Assembly: GCA_964649815.1 (NCBI GenBank) | Contig: CAZYQC010000010.1 | Span: forward strand, 9,756-73,755 | From: G013214665 sp964649815 | GTDB taxonomy: Bacteria > Pseudomonadota > Alphaproteobacteria > Rhodobacterales > Rhodobacteraceae | DNA length: 64,000 bases | Direction of reading: 5' to 3' | Shown here: piece after piece, positions 43,540 to 52,019 of the stretch | Layout of the letters: each line of letters begins with the position of its first letter | How positions within the stretch are numbered: the stretch's first letter is position 1 | Made by a program: the position numbers and the translations under genes | Notes under the pieces: generated by a model | The model's database searches: none | What the model was told of the DNA's origin: nothing | What the model saw: only the letters and a program-made list of their open reading frames with translations

Positions 43540-44465
43540 GTCGCATCCTCCTTGACCAAGGTCACAAAGATGTCTTCCAAGCTGGACTGGCGGGTTATCA
43601 CGTCGCGCAACTGAAGGCCATTTTCTGACAAATCACTCAGAAGTTTCGTGATCCCCGTGCGCTGACCTTTGGTGTCATAGCCATAGACAAGACTGTGACC
43701 GTCATTCTCTAAGCTGAGATTGTAGTTTTCCAGACCCGCCGGAATGTCTGAGATCGGAGCAGCAAGCTGCACTTCGAGCTGCTTTTTGCCCATTTGCGCC
43801 ATCAGCTGTTCTTTGTCCTGCACCAGCAAGATTTCCCCCTTGCTGATGACGCCAACACGATCCGCAATGGCCTCGGCTTCTTCGATGTAATGCGTGGTCA
43901 GAATGATCGTCACGCCGTCTTTTTTCAGGTCGGCCACGATGTCCCACATGTCTTTGCGCAGTTCGACATCGACCCCTGCGGTTGGCTCGTCCAGAAACAG
44001 AACCCGCGGTTCATGCGCCAAAGCCTTTGCAATCAAAACGCGCCGCTTCATGCCGCCAGACAATTCCTTGATCTGGTTCTTTCGCTTGTCCCAGAGTGAC
44101 AGACGGCGCAGCAACGTTTCGATCAGAGCGTCGTTTCGGGCTTTGCCAAAGAGGCCGCGCGAAAATCTGACTGTATTCTGGACCGTCTCAAACGGCTCGA
44201 GCGCGACTTCCTGAGGGACCAGACCAATCATCGAACGAGCCGCTCGAAAGTCCGACAAGATGTCATGCCCGCCGACGCGCACCTCGCCAGAGCTTTGGTT
44301 GATGATCCCGCAGATCGCCGAAATAAGCGTGGTCTTGCCCGCGCCATTGGGGCCAAGCAACGCAAGGATCTCGCCTTCCTCGATTTCAAGGTTAACGCCC
44401 TTGAGTGCTTCGAAACCGCTGTCGTAGGATTTTCGAAGATCTTTTACTGTCAGAATTGCTGCCAC
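43536..44465 (-). CDS. ABC transporter ATP-binding protein (ABC-2 exporter)
   Basis: A 309-residue ATPase: Walker A LLGPNGAGKTT, signature IKELSGGMKRRVLIAKALAHEP, Walker B VLFLDEPTAGVD and a C-terminal extension of about 90 residues typical of CcmA/DrrA-like exporters. I chose the GTG at 44465 (GTGGCAGCAATT, AAGGA upstream); the frame extends further to 44534, but that part is not family-like. It drives the downstream permease. Confidence 0.95.
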   Translation of the reverse strand: MAAILTVKDLRKSYDSGFEALKGVNLEIEEGEILALLGPNGAGKTTLISAICGIINQSSGEVRVGGHDILSDFRAARSMIGLVPQEVALEPFETVQNTVRFSRGLFGKARNDALIETLLRRLSLWDKRKNQIKELSGGMKRRVLIAKALAHEPRVLFLDEPTAGVDVELRKDMWDIVADLKKDGVTIILTTHYIEEAEAIADRVGVISKGEILLVQDKEQLMAQMGKKQLEVQLAAPISDIPAGLENYNLSLENDGHSLVYGYDTKGQRTGITKLLSDLSENGLQLRDVITRQSSLEDIFVTLVKEDAT

Positions 44466-44547
44466 TGTAATCCGTCCTTGGCTGATGGCTTCAACATGGT
44501 GCTGCGCGCGCAAATGCGTTGCGCGTGGCTGCACATCCGTTGTGCGA

Positions 44548-45063
44548 TCAACTTTTGCCGGTCAACCGACCCAGCCAGGACTTTTTATCGCCCGCCTCAT
44601 CGTCGTCTTCGGCAGCATCCTTTGGTCCTTCGAGCTGCTCTTGAAGGTTGGTAAAGAACTGATCGGCCATTTTCTTGGCAAAGCCGTCGATGATCCGGCT
44701 GCCCAACTGGGCAAGCTTGCCGCCGACCTTTGCCTCGACATCATAGCTTAGCTCGGTTCCGCCATCGACAGCTGCCAGACGCACATCGGCGCCGCCTTTG
44801 GCGAAACCAGCGGCCCCGCCTTTGCCTTCACCACTGATCTTAAGGCTTTGATTTTCCAACATTTCAGAAAGCTGCACCGCCCCTTTGAACGTGGCTTTGA
44901 CCGGCCCGACCTTTTGTACAACAGTCGCCTCAAAACCGTCTTCGGGTGTTCCCGTGACCTCTTGCGCCCCTGGCACACAGGCTTTCAACACGTCCGCGTT
45001 CAACAACGCCGCGTAAACCACATCGGGCGTCGCCGCGATTTGGCGGGTATCTGACATCTGCAT
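44548..45063 (-). CDS. CoxG-like SRPBCC protein
   Basis: The 171-residue protein is of the CO dehydrogenase subunit G family: DTRQIAATPDVVYAALLNADVLKACVPGAQEV, GPVKATFKGAVQLSEM, LSYDVEAKVGGKLAQLGSRIIDGFAKKMADQFFTNL, followed by an acidic, charged tail. In Oligotropha CoxG is needed to place CO dehydrogenase at the membrane. Many stand-alone copies occur near other molybdenum hydroxylases. No cox structural genes are here. The ATG has GGAGGA 7 nt upstream. Confidence 0.9.
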   Translation of the reverse strand: MQMSDTRQIAATPDVVYAALLNADVLKACVPGAQEVTGTPEDGFEATVVQKVGPVKATFKGAVQLSEMLENQSLKISGEGKGGAAGFAKGGADVRLAAVDGGTELSYDVEAKVGGKLAQLGSRIIDGFAKKMADQFFTNLQEQLEGPKDAAEDDDEAGDKKSWLGRLTGKS

Positions 45064-45166
45064 TTGGCTTCCTCCGGTCCGTCTCTGACAGACTTATCGC
45101 CTTCTTTCACGATGCGCCATGCCCGCATTTGCGTGACTGCGCGCGAAAAACTGATACGGATGACGC

Positions 45167-46147
45167 ATGACTGCACTGACCAGAGACCGTGCCAATCTGG
45201 GCATTTTGTTCATCCTCATTGGAATGTTCGCGATTTCATTGAACGATCTGGCCATCAAGCAATTGTCTGGCGCCTACCCTCTGCATCAAATCGTTTTCGC
45301 GCGATCGGGCATCGGCATCCTGTTCAGCTTGGTGCTGGTCCAGTGGGAAGGCGGCTGGAGCATCTTGAAAACCACGCAACCTGGCTTGCAGGCTTTGCGC
45401 GGCATCTTGATTGTCATCGCCAATATGTCGTTCTTTCTGGCCCTCGCCGTTTTGCCGCTGGCCGACGCGACTGCGCTGTTTTTTGCAGCCCCTTTGTTCA
45501 TCACAGTGTTGTCCATCCCCCTGCTGGGCGAGCGCGTAGGCATATTACGGCTAAGCGCGGTTCTGGTGGGTTTTGCAGGCGTGGTGATTATGCAACGGCC
45601 CTGGGCAGGCACCGAAGAACTGAGTGTCACACGGCTGGTGTTGCTACTGCCTGTTCTGTCTGCGTTAACCTACGCTTTGAACCAGGTCCTGACCCGCAAA
45701 CTGGGAGCGGTCAGCAAAGCCAGCGCCTTGGCCGTCTATATCCAAGCGACGTTCATTGTGGTTTCTCTGGGCTTTTACCTGGTGGCAGGCGATGGCCGCT
45801 ACACGGAACATTTCGACAATGCGTCGATGCACTTTCTTTTGCGGGCCTGGATTTTGCCGCAAGACGGCGATTGGTGGATCTTCCTTGGGCTGGGGCTGAA
45901 TTCGGCCATTATCGGATATTGCTTAAGCCAAGCCTATCGTATGGCCGATGCAGCCACCGTTGCTCCATTCGAATACATTGGCCTGCCGCTCGCAATATTC
46001 TGGGGATATGTCGTGTTCGGTGACTTGCCGGTCTTTGAAGTTTGGATTGGCATTGCCTTGATACTTGGCAGCGGTTTGTTCGTCTTTCTTAGAGAGCGTC
46101 AGAAAGCACGACTGCACCTGCGCCAAAACATGCGCCCCGGTGGTTAA
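45167..46147 (+). CDS. DMT-family (EamA) transporter
   Basis: A 326-residue protein with ten predicted helices in two EamA repeats (first AISLNDLAIKQLSGAYPLHQIVFARSGIG, second YALNQVLTRKLGAVSKASALAVYIQ). It probably exports or imports a small metabolite across the inner membrane. The substrate is not inferable. It is divergent from the CoxG-like gene and converges on the quinone oxidoreductase with a 4-nt stop overlap. Confidence 0.92.
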   Translation: MTALTRDRANLGILFILIGMFAISLNDLAIKQLSGAYPLHQIVFARSGIGILFSLVLVQWEGGWSILKTTQPGLQALRGILIVIANMSFFLALAVLPLADATALFFAAPLFITVLSIPLLGERVGILRLSAVLVGFAGVVIMQRPWAGTEELSVTRLVLLLPVLSALTYALNQVLTRKLGAVSKASALAVYIQATFIVVSLGFYLVAGDGRYTEHFDNASMHFLLRAWILPQDGDWWIFLGLGLNSAIIGYCLSQAYRMADAATVAPFEYIGLPLAIFWGYVVFGDLPVFEVWIGIALILGSGLFVFLRERQKARLHLRQNMRPGG

Positions 46148-47106
46148 GCGATTGTAATCACGACTTTTCCTGTGGCCTGGCGGGTTTTCAACAGGTCCAA
46201 TCCAGCGTTTGCCTCTGCCAGAGGCAAACGGTTCGAGATATGGGGGCTTAGCTTTCCTTCTGCGTACCAGCCCATCAAAACGTCAAAACTGTCCGTCAGC
46301 ACTTTGGGGTTCACGCGCGTGTACGCCCCCCAATAATACCCGATCACCGTCAGGTTTTTGACCAGCAAGATATTCGCTGGAATTTGCGGAACCTCGCCGC
46401 TCGCGAAGCCAAGCGGCAGGAGCCGGGCATCTGGATTGCACGCGCGCAACGCTTCATCAAAAAGCTTGCCGCCGATGGGATCATAGACGACATCCGCGCC
46501 GCCCAAAGCCTTGACCTGGCCCCGCAGATCTCCGCTATCGCTGTCGATCAGATGGTCTGCACCCGCATCCGCAGCGATCTGGAGCTTTTCAGCACCCCGC
46601 GCACAGGCGATCACTTCTGCGCCCATCAATTTGCCGATTTCGACAGCCGTCAGCCCAACGCCACCAGACGCGCCCAGCACCAGCAAGCGTTCGCCTGCGC
46701 GCATCCTGGCTTTGTAGTCAAAGGCAACATGCGCGGTTCCGTATGCCACCAGAAACGCGGCCGCATCATCAAACGGCATGTTGTCTGGCGTGGCCACAAC
46801 CTTTGCCGCGTCAACAGTTGCAAACTCGGCCAACCCGCCAAAACCACCATAGGCGGCTACGGGCTGGCCAACGCTGAAGGTCGTCACACCGTCTCCGACC
46901 GCGTCGACTGTGCCCGCGTATTCCATGCCAAGCGTGGCGGGAAGGTCGGGTTTTTCCTGGTAGGTGCCTTTGATGATCAAGAGATCGCCAAAATTCAGGC
47001 CGCATGCCTGTACTTTGACGCGGATCTGGCCCGGCTTTGGTGCGGGCACCGGCACGTCACACAGCTGCAACGGCTCACCACGTTCGATCAATTGCATAGC
47101 GCGCAT
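46144..47106 (-). CDS. Zinc-free medium-chain dehydrogenase (NADPH:quinone oxidoreductase-like)
   Basis: A 320-residue MDR-family enzyme. Its N-terminal GroES-like part (VKVQACGLNFGDLLIIKGTYQ, LGMEYAGTVDAVGDGV) lacks the zinc ligands. The Rossmann domain has LVLGASGGVGLTAVEIGKLMGA and VYDPIGGKLFDEALRAC. This is the QOR type that reduces quinones or enones with NADPH. The ATG at 47106 has AGGAG 8 nt upstream. It follows nusB on the same strand after a 20-nt gap and may be cotranscribed with the rib block. Confidence 0.92.
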   Translation of the reverse strand: MRAMQLIERGEPLQLCDVPVPAPKPGQIRVKVQACGLNFGDLLIIKGTYQEKPDLPATLGMEYAGTVDAVGDGVTTFSVGQPVAAYGGFGGLAEFATVDAAKVVATPDNMPFDDAAAFLVAYGTAHVAFDYKARMRAGERLLVLGASGGVGLTAVEIGKLMGAEVIACARGAEKLQIAADAGADHLIDSDSGDLRGQVKALGGADVVYDPIGGKLFDEALRACNPDARLLPLGFASGEVPQIPANILLVKNLTVIGYYWGAYTRVNPKVLTDSFDVLMGWYAEGKLSPHISNRLPLAEANAGLDLLKTRQATGKVVITIA

Positions 47107-47126
47107 GCGGGTGCTCCTGCTTTTGG

Positions 47127-47597
47127 CTATGAAAAGGCGTCGGGCCGTGCTTCTCGTGCCATGTGGTCCAACACTGCGTTCACGAATTTCGTTTCCTGCC
47201 CCTCGGGAAAGAAGGCGCGCGCCACGTCCATATATTCAACAATCACCACTTTGGGCGGCGTGTGCGGATCCCGCAACTCGGCCCCCGCCGCACGAAACAA
47301 AGCCCGCAATGTGGGGTCAATGCGCGCTATCGGCCATTTGGCAACAAGGGCACGGTCGGTCGCTTGGTCGATCGGCGCTTGATAATTCACGGCCTGCTCG
47401 AGAACCTGTGCGAAATGGTCGATATCGCCATCCACGAATTCCGCGCCTTCCACTTCGGCCCCAAAACGGTGGTCCAGAAACTCGCGCCGAACGGTTTCGA
47501 CGGTTTGGCCAGAATGCTCCATCTGGAAAAGCGCTTGCACAGCATAGAGCCGCGCCGCTGAGCGCATTTTGCGTTTCTGATTTCCAGAGAGAGGCAT
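47127..47597 (-). CDS. nusB: Transcription antitermination factor NusB
   Basis: A 156-residue all-helical protein with NusB blocks AARLYAVQALFQMEHSG and VVIVEYMDVARAFFPEGQETKFVNAVLDHMARE. It helps form antitermination complexes on rRNA operons. It is the last gene of the ribE-ribB-ribH-nusB string, 3 nt after ribH, a common bacterial arrangement. Confidence 0.96.
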   Translation of the reverse strand: MPLSGNQKRKMRSAARLYAVQALFQMEHSGQTVETVRREFLDHRFGAEVEGAEFVDGDIDHFAQVLEQAVNYQAPIDQATDRALVAKWPIARIDPTLRALFRAAGAELRDPHTPPKVVIVEYMDVARAFFPEGQETKFVNAVLDHMAREARPDAFS

Positions 47598-47600
47598 GGG

Positions 47601-48122
47601 CTAGGCGATTTGGATTGGGTCAGAGGACGGAAGGAAACCGACCCCTTTGCGTTGGGCGCCCCACTTACGGCTGAGCGCGACAAGATGCAAGGCCGCAGCA
47701 GCAGCGCCACCGCCTTTGTTTTGATCCTCTGGATCGGCCCGGACTTCGGCCTGCTTCATGTTCTCGACCGTCAAAATTCCGTTGCCGATACACAAACCCT
47801 GCAGCCCCAACAAAGAGATCGCGCGCGAGCTGTCGTTGCAAACCGTTTCGTAGTGCGTCGTCTCGCCACGCACGACGCATCCAAGCGCCACATAGCCATC
47901 AAAGTTGGACATACGCTCGGCAATCCCGATGGCGGTCGGTACTTCGAGTGCGCCCGGAACCTCAACAACCTCGCTGGTTGCGCCCGCGGCAGCAAGCTCT
48001 GCTTGCGCGCCGGCCAAGAGGTTATCAGCGATATCCTTGTAGTAAGGTGCGATAACGATCAGCACCTTGACCGGTTTGTCGAATGTCGGCCTGTCCAGAA
48101 TGTAATGACCAGAGCTTGCCAT
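47601..48122 (-). CDS. ribH: 6,7-dimethyl-8-ribityllumazine synthase
   Basis: The 173-residue enzyme has VLIVIAPYYKDIADNLLAGA, EVPGALEVPTAIG and LGCVVRGETTHYETVCNDSSRA, the RibH substrate-binding segments (VRGxTxHxxxV). It condenses 5-amino-6-ribitylaminouracil with 3,4-dihydroxy-2-butanone 4-phosphate. It is located between ribB (3-nt gap) and nusB. Confidence 0.96.
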   Translation of the reverse strand: MASSGHYILDRPTFDKPVKVLIVIAPYYKDIADNLLAGAQAELAAAGATSEVVEVPGALEVPTAIGIAERMSNFDGYVALGCVVRGETTHYETVCNDSSRAISLLGLQGLCIGNGILTVENMKQAEVRADPEDQNKGGGAAAAALHLVALSRKWGAQRKGVGFLPSSDPIQIA

Positions 48123-48125
48123 GCC

Positions 48126-49247
48126 TTACCCCCCCAAAATCGGGCGCGTGCCCACAATGTCCAGCCCATAGGCGTCAAGACCCAGATAGGTCGTAGACGG
48201 GCTGTCCGTCAGCAAAATGAGCTTGTTCAGACCAAGGCTGGCCAACATCTGCGCACCCAGGCCTGTGTTTTTCACAACGCGCGGAGCGTCTTCATCGTCA
48301 TTGGAGAACAACGCCTTGCGGGGTTCGCGGAAAAGACAGACAACACCGCGCCCCTCTTGCGCGATGATGTCCATCGCGCGCGGCAATTCCCCAACGGGCT
48401 TGTCACCCAGCCCAAGAATGTCGGTCACTTCTTGCAAAGCATGGGTCCGCACCAGAACAGGGGCGCCATCGGTCAGATCACCTTTCGACAAGGTCACATG
48501 TTCGATGCCATAGGTCTGATCCGTCCAAATCGCCATATTCCAGGCGCCGCCGTGCTGCGACGAAACTGTGCGCTCATCCGTTTTGACGACTAGGTTGTCG
48601 TGGCGCCGCCGATAAGCGATCAAATCCGAGATCGTTCCGATTTTGAGATCGTGCTGAGCCGCGTAGTCAATCAAATCCGGCAGCCGCGCCATTGACCCGT
48701 CTTCGTTCATGATTTCGCAAATCACCGACGATGGATAATGCCCGGCCAATCGGGCCACGTCACACCCGGCCTCAGTATGGCCTGCGCGCACAAGAACACC
48801 GCCTTTTCGGGCGCGCAGAGGAAAGACATGCCCCGGCGTCGCCAGATCGGCGCTGGTTGATTGCGGGTTGATGGCGGTTCTGATCGTCAAAGCCCGGTCA
48901 GCCGCAGAGATACCCGTCGACACGCCTTCGCGCGCTTCGATGGACACGGTGAATGCCGTTTCGTGGCGCGAAGAATTGTGTGTCGCCATCATCGGGAGGC
49001 CCAGCGCCTCGATCCGCTCGGCCGGGAGCGTCAAACAGATCAATCCGCGCCCATGCGTGGCCATAAAATTGATCGCGTCAGGTGTCGCAAAGTCTGCGGG
49101 AATGACCAGATCGCCTTCGTTTTCACGATCTTCGTGGTCAACCAGAATGAACATCCGGCCCTGCTTCGCGTCAGCGATGATATCTTCTATCGGGGAGATG
49201 GCGGATGCCAAATCGCGTTCAACCGGCCCAGGTGATGTGAAACTCAT
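48126..49247 (-). CDS. ribB: 3,4-dihydroxy-2-butanone 4-phosphate synthase with degenerate GTP cyclohydrolase II domain (RibBX type)
   Basis: The 373-residue protein has a complete RibB half (residues 15-215): VDHEDRENEGDLVIPADF, THGRGLICL, HNSSRHETAFTVSIEAREGVSTGISAADR (split here), GHVFPLRARKGGVLVRAGHTEAGCD. The C-terminal half aligns with GTP cyclohydrolase II but has lost the zinc cysteines: VLVRTHALQEVTDILGLG replaces the S-E-C-x-x-G-D...C-x-C block, and EGRGIGL is missing. It should therefore make only the butanone phosphate, as described for RibBX proteins. A separate ribA must exist. It follows the unknown gene by 65 nt. Confidence 0.93.
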   Translation of the reverse strand: MSFTSPGPVERDLASAISPIEDIIADAKQGRMFILVDHEDRENEGDLVIPADFATPDAINFMATHGRGLICLTLPAERIEALGLPMMATHNSSRHETAFTVSIEAREGVSTGISAADRALTIRTAINPQSTSADLATPGHVFPLRARKGGVLVRAGHTEAGCDVARLAGHYPSSVICEIMNEDGSMARLPDLIDYAAQHDLKIGTISDLIAYRRRHDNLVVKTDERTVSSQHGGAWNMAIWTDQTYGIEHVTLSKGDLTDGAPVLVRTHALQEVTDILGLGDKPVGELPRAMDIIAQEGRGVVCLFREPRKALFSNDDEDAPRVVKNTGLGAQMLASLGLNKLILLTDSPSTTYLGLDAYGLDIVGTRPILGG

Positions 49248-49312
49248 ATTACGCTCTCACGTTGACTTCGCAGCGGGATAACGCTGCACGCCGCGATTGG
49301 CCAGAGCAAGCG

Positions 49313-49879
49313 TTACGTTCCAAAGTAACGTTCAGCGCTAACATACCCGGCCGCACGAACGGCTGCGGTCCATTCTGCTTCGAGGGCGGTGTCCCCAACG
49401 ACAACGACCTGATCACCGACCAAACGACGCTCGCGCACGAACCCGGTAAGATGGGCGCGCATTTGCCCCCACGGCATGCGCAGATCCGGCGCGCGTGTGG
49501 CGGCATCTATGGTTTCCTCTGCCGCAAGCACGTCCTCGGGCTTGAACGGCAGATGGACCAACGCAAAGCGTCCTGCGTCTTTGACGGCCGCCAACTTTTC
49601 TGAGCGATCCGCAGGCATGCGTGCCGAGCCTGCCCCCAGGATACGCAATGCGTTCGACGAAAAAAGAAAACCGCATATGTCGCGACCGCTGGCTTGGCGG
49701 ATTGCGGCATAGGCCTTGTAGTCCATGCCCAACTCAGCCGCCCGTTTCAGCCGCATCTTTACCACCATCAACGGTATCGTTTTCGGCATCATCGCCTTTT
49801 GCGCCTGGCGCCATTGGTATGTCCGCCAGGTCTGGCCGCGTTCCATCGTTGGTCCGCCGTTGTGACCGATCCCGCTCAT
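49313..49879 (-). CDS. Conserved protein of unknown function in the riboflavin gene string (GHNGGP motif)
   Basis: A 188-residue soluble protein, not recognised. It opens MSGIGHNGGPTMERG, a motif I know from many short alphaproteobacterial and phage proteins. An R/K-rich helical segment follows (YQWRQAQKAMMPKTIPLMVVKMRLKRAAELGMDYKAYAAI), then a C-terminal alpha/beta part (DICGFLFSSNALRILG, GRFALVHLPFKPEDVLAAEETIDAATRAPDL, VVVVGDTALEAEWTAAVRAAGYV). Its start overlaps the ribE stop by 4 nt, so it is made with riboflavin synthase. A role linked to flavin supply is possible from context only. Confidence 0.82.
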   Translation of the reverse strand: MSGIGHNGGPTMERGQTWRTYQWRQAQKAMMPKTIPLMVVKMRLKRAAELGMDYKAYAAIRQASGRDICGFLFSSNALRILGAGSARMPADRSEKLAAVKDAGRFALVHLPFKPEDVLAAEETIDAATRAPDLRMPWGQMRAHLTGFVRERRLVGDQVVVVGDTALEAEWTAAVRAAGYVSAERYFGT

Positions 49880-50466
49880 GTCTGAACCTCTGCAAGCCGC
49901 GCGACATAGCGGGCGAGCGTATCAATCTCAAGATTGACCGCATCCCCAACCGAGACGTCCCCCCAGGTGGTGACATCCTTGGTATGCGGGATGAAATTGA
50001 TACCGAACACGTCGCCCTGAACTTCATTCACCGTAAGCGACGTGCCATTCAACGCAACAGACCCTTTCGGCGCGATAAAGCGGGACAATTCAGCAGCCGC
50101 GCGCAATTGGACGCGCGTGCTGTCGCCTTCGTCCTGGACCAGGACAACTTCGGCGACCCCGTCGACATGGCCCGAAACGATGTGGCCACCCAACTCATCG
50201 CCCACGCGCAAGGCCCGTTCCAAGTTCACACGTTTCCCAACTGTCCAACTGGCGATGTTGGTCTTTGAAACGGTCTCTGCACTGATTTGCACATCGTACC
50301 AGTCCGGCCCCAGATCGACGACCGTCAAACACACGCCGTCCGATGCAATCGAGGCGCCCATATCGATGCTGTCCGTTGCATAAGCCGTTTTTATCCGCGC
50401 GCGCAAATCGCCTTCTTGTTTAAGGTCGATGATCGTGCCGACGTCGGTGACAATCCCAGTGAACAT
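49876..50466 (-). CDS. ribE: Riboflavin synthase (alpha subunit)
   Basis: The 196-residue enzyme starts MFTGIVTDVG and has two lumazine-binding barrels: GASIASDGVCLTVVDLG with VNLERALRVGDELGGHIVSGHVDG (first), and GSVALNGTSLTVNEVQGDVFGINFIPHT with VNLEIDTLARYV (second). It dismutates two lumazine molecules to riboflavin. It begins the minus-strand block ribE-unknown-ribB-ribH-nusB, and is divergent from the capsule KpsS gene with 132 bp between starts. I see no FMN riboswitch in that gap. Confidence 0.96.
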   Translation of the reverse strand: MFTGIVTDVGTIIDLKQEGDLRARIKTAYATDSIDMGASIASDGVCLTVVDLGPDWYDVQISAETVSKTNIASWTVGKRVNLERALRVGDELGGHIVSGHVDGVAEVVLVQDEGDSTRVQLRAAAELSRFIAPKGSVALNGTSLTVNEVQGDVFGINFIPHTKDVTTWGDVSVGDAVNLEIDTLARYVARLAEVQT

Positions 50467-50598
50467 GTGTCCGGTTCCTTAGAGCGTTTGATCTCAGGTA
50501 GCCGCAGGAACGACGCCCAGCAAGGGCGGTCTTGTCGCAAAGCTTGGAAAGCGACATAATTTGGTCAACTTTTGCGGGCATTTCAGACAGGGTAAAGA

Positions 50599-51912
50599 AT
50601 GCCAAGGTACGGAACGAGTATGCCATACGATGCGCCCGATGATCGGGTTTTCCTGTTTTTGCAAGGGCCGCATGGACCGTTCTTTCACCGTTTGGGCGTG
50701 ATGCTGCGCCGCGCCGGCGCAACGGTTTGGCGCGTGGGGTTCAACGCCGGGGACTGCGCATTCTGGTTCCACCGCGCGTCCTATATCCCGTACACCGACG
50801 CGATCGAAAACTGGCCCGCACGCTTTTCCGCGCTGTGCGACGCCAAAGGTGTCACAGACATCGTCCTTTACGGAGACACCCGCCCCGTTCATGCCGAGGC
50901 CGTCACCGAAGCAAAGGCACGTGGCATCACCGTGCACGTCTTTGAAGAAGGGTATATGCGCCCCTACTGGGTCACCTATGAACGCGGGGGGAGCAACGGC
51001 AACTCGCGCCTTATGGATATGTCGATCAAAAACATGCAGGACGCGCTGGCTCTGTCCGATATGGAGGCTCCGCTTCCTCCGGGGCATTGGGGCGATATGC
51101 GCGCGCATGTGTTTTATGGCGCGCTCTATCATTGGTTCGTGATGTTCACGAACCGCAGCTATCGAAACTTTCGGCCACACCGGGCGCTAAGCGTCACAAA
51201 AGAGTTTCAGCTTTATCTGATGCGCCTGTTGCTGATGCCTTTGCATGCGCTCGATCGCATTCAGGCAACGGCCCGGATCCGGTTTGGAGGCTTCCCCTAT
51301 CACCTCGCCTTGCTCCAGCTAGAGCACGACAGCTCGTTCCAGACGCATTCGCCCTTCAATTCGATGACCGATTTCCTGGACGTCGTCATCAAAGGCTTTG
51401 CCGAAGGGGCGCCTAAGCACCATCACCTCGTGTTCAAAGCGCATCCGCTCGAAGATGGCCGGGTTCCGCTACGCAAACAGATCAAAGCGCTCGCCCGCCA
51501 ATATGGCATTTCCAGCCGCGTGCATTACGTGCGCGGGGGCAAGTTGGCGCAATTGCTGAATGACACCCGCAGCGCGGTGACGGTGAACTCGACGGCGGCT
51601 CAGCAGGTTTTGTGGCGCGGCATCCCGCTCAAGGTCTTTGGTCGGGCGGTGTTTGCCAAACCCGAATTCGTGAGCGAACAGTCGCTGCCAGAGTTCTTTG
51701 CAACTGCGACCCGCCCGGACAACCGGGCCTACAAGGATTATCGGCGCTACCTTTTAGAGACCAGCCAAGTGCCAGGCGGATTTTATTCTGCCCGCGGCCG
51801 GAGACAGCTGTTGCGGCAGGTTGTCGACATGATGCTCGACCACGAAGACCCGTATGATGCGCTGGCAAAAGGCACAGCGGCCCCGAGGCAACAGTTGCGT
51901 GTCGTCACCTGA
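50599..51912 (+). CDS. Capsular polysaccharide Kdo-linker protein KpsS-like
   Basis: A 437-residue protein starting VFLFLQGPHGPFFHRLGVMLRRAGATVWRVGFNAGD, with LYGDTRPVHAEAVTEAKARGITVHVFEEGYMRPYWVTYE, FKAHPLEDGRVPL and VTVNSTAAQQVLWRGIPLKVFG, all KpsS blocks. KpsS adds the second Kdo to the phosphatidylglycerol-linked beta-Kdo linker on which group 2 capsules are built. An ATG at 50620 is an alternative start. It is first in a plus-strand trio with the export protein and KpsC. Confidence 0.92.
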   Translation: MPRYGTSMPYDAPDDRVFLFLQGPHGPFFHRLGVMLRRAGATVWRVGFNAGDCAFWFHRASYIPYTDAIENWPARFSALCDAKGVTDIVLYGDTRPVHAEAVTEAKARGITVHVFEEGYMRPYWVTYERGGSNGNSRLMDMSIKNMQDALALSDMEAPLPPGHWGDMRAHVFYGALYHWFVMFTNRSYRNFRPHRALSVTKEFQLYLMRLLLMPLHALDRIQATARIRFGGFPYHLALLQLEHDSSFQTHSPFNSMTDFLDVVIKGFAEGAPKHHHLVFKAHPLEDGRVPLRKQIKALARQYGISSRVHYVRGGKLAQLLNDTRSAVTVNSTAAQQVLWRGIPLKVFGRAVFAKPEFVSEQSLPEFFATATRPDNRAYKDYRRYLLETSQVPGGFYSARGRRQLLRQVVDMMLDHEDPYDALAKGTAAPRQQLRVVT

Positions 51913-52019
51913 ACGGCACAAGCCCTAGTCTGGATTTTTTCCACAGGCTCAGGTAGATTTAAGCAAATCACCGCAAAAATGCGGGACAAGAGGCAGTTTC
52001 GGGTCGAGGAGACCAAGCA

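Noticed and set aside
50467..50598. FMN riboswitch upstream of ribE
   Set aside because: I could not find the conserved RFN element segments in this 132-bp gap.
51937..51945. TTTTCCACA DnaA-like box between kpsS and the export gene
   Set aside because: A single relaxed match is expected by chance.
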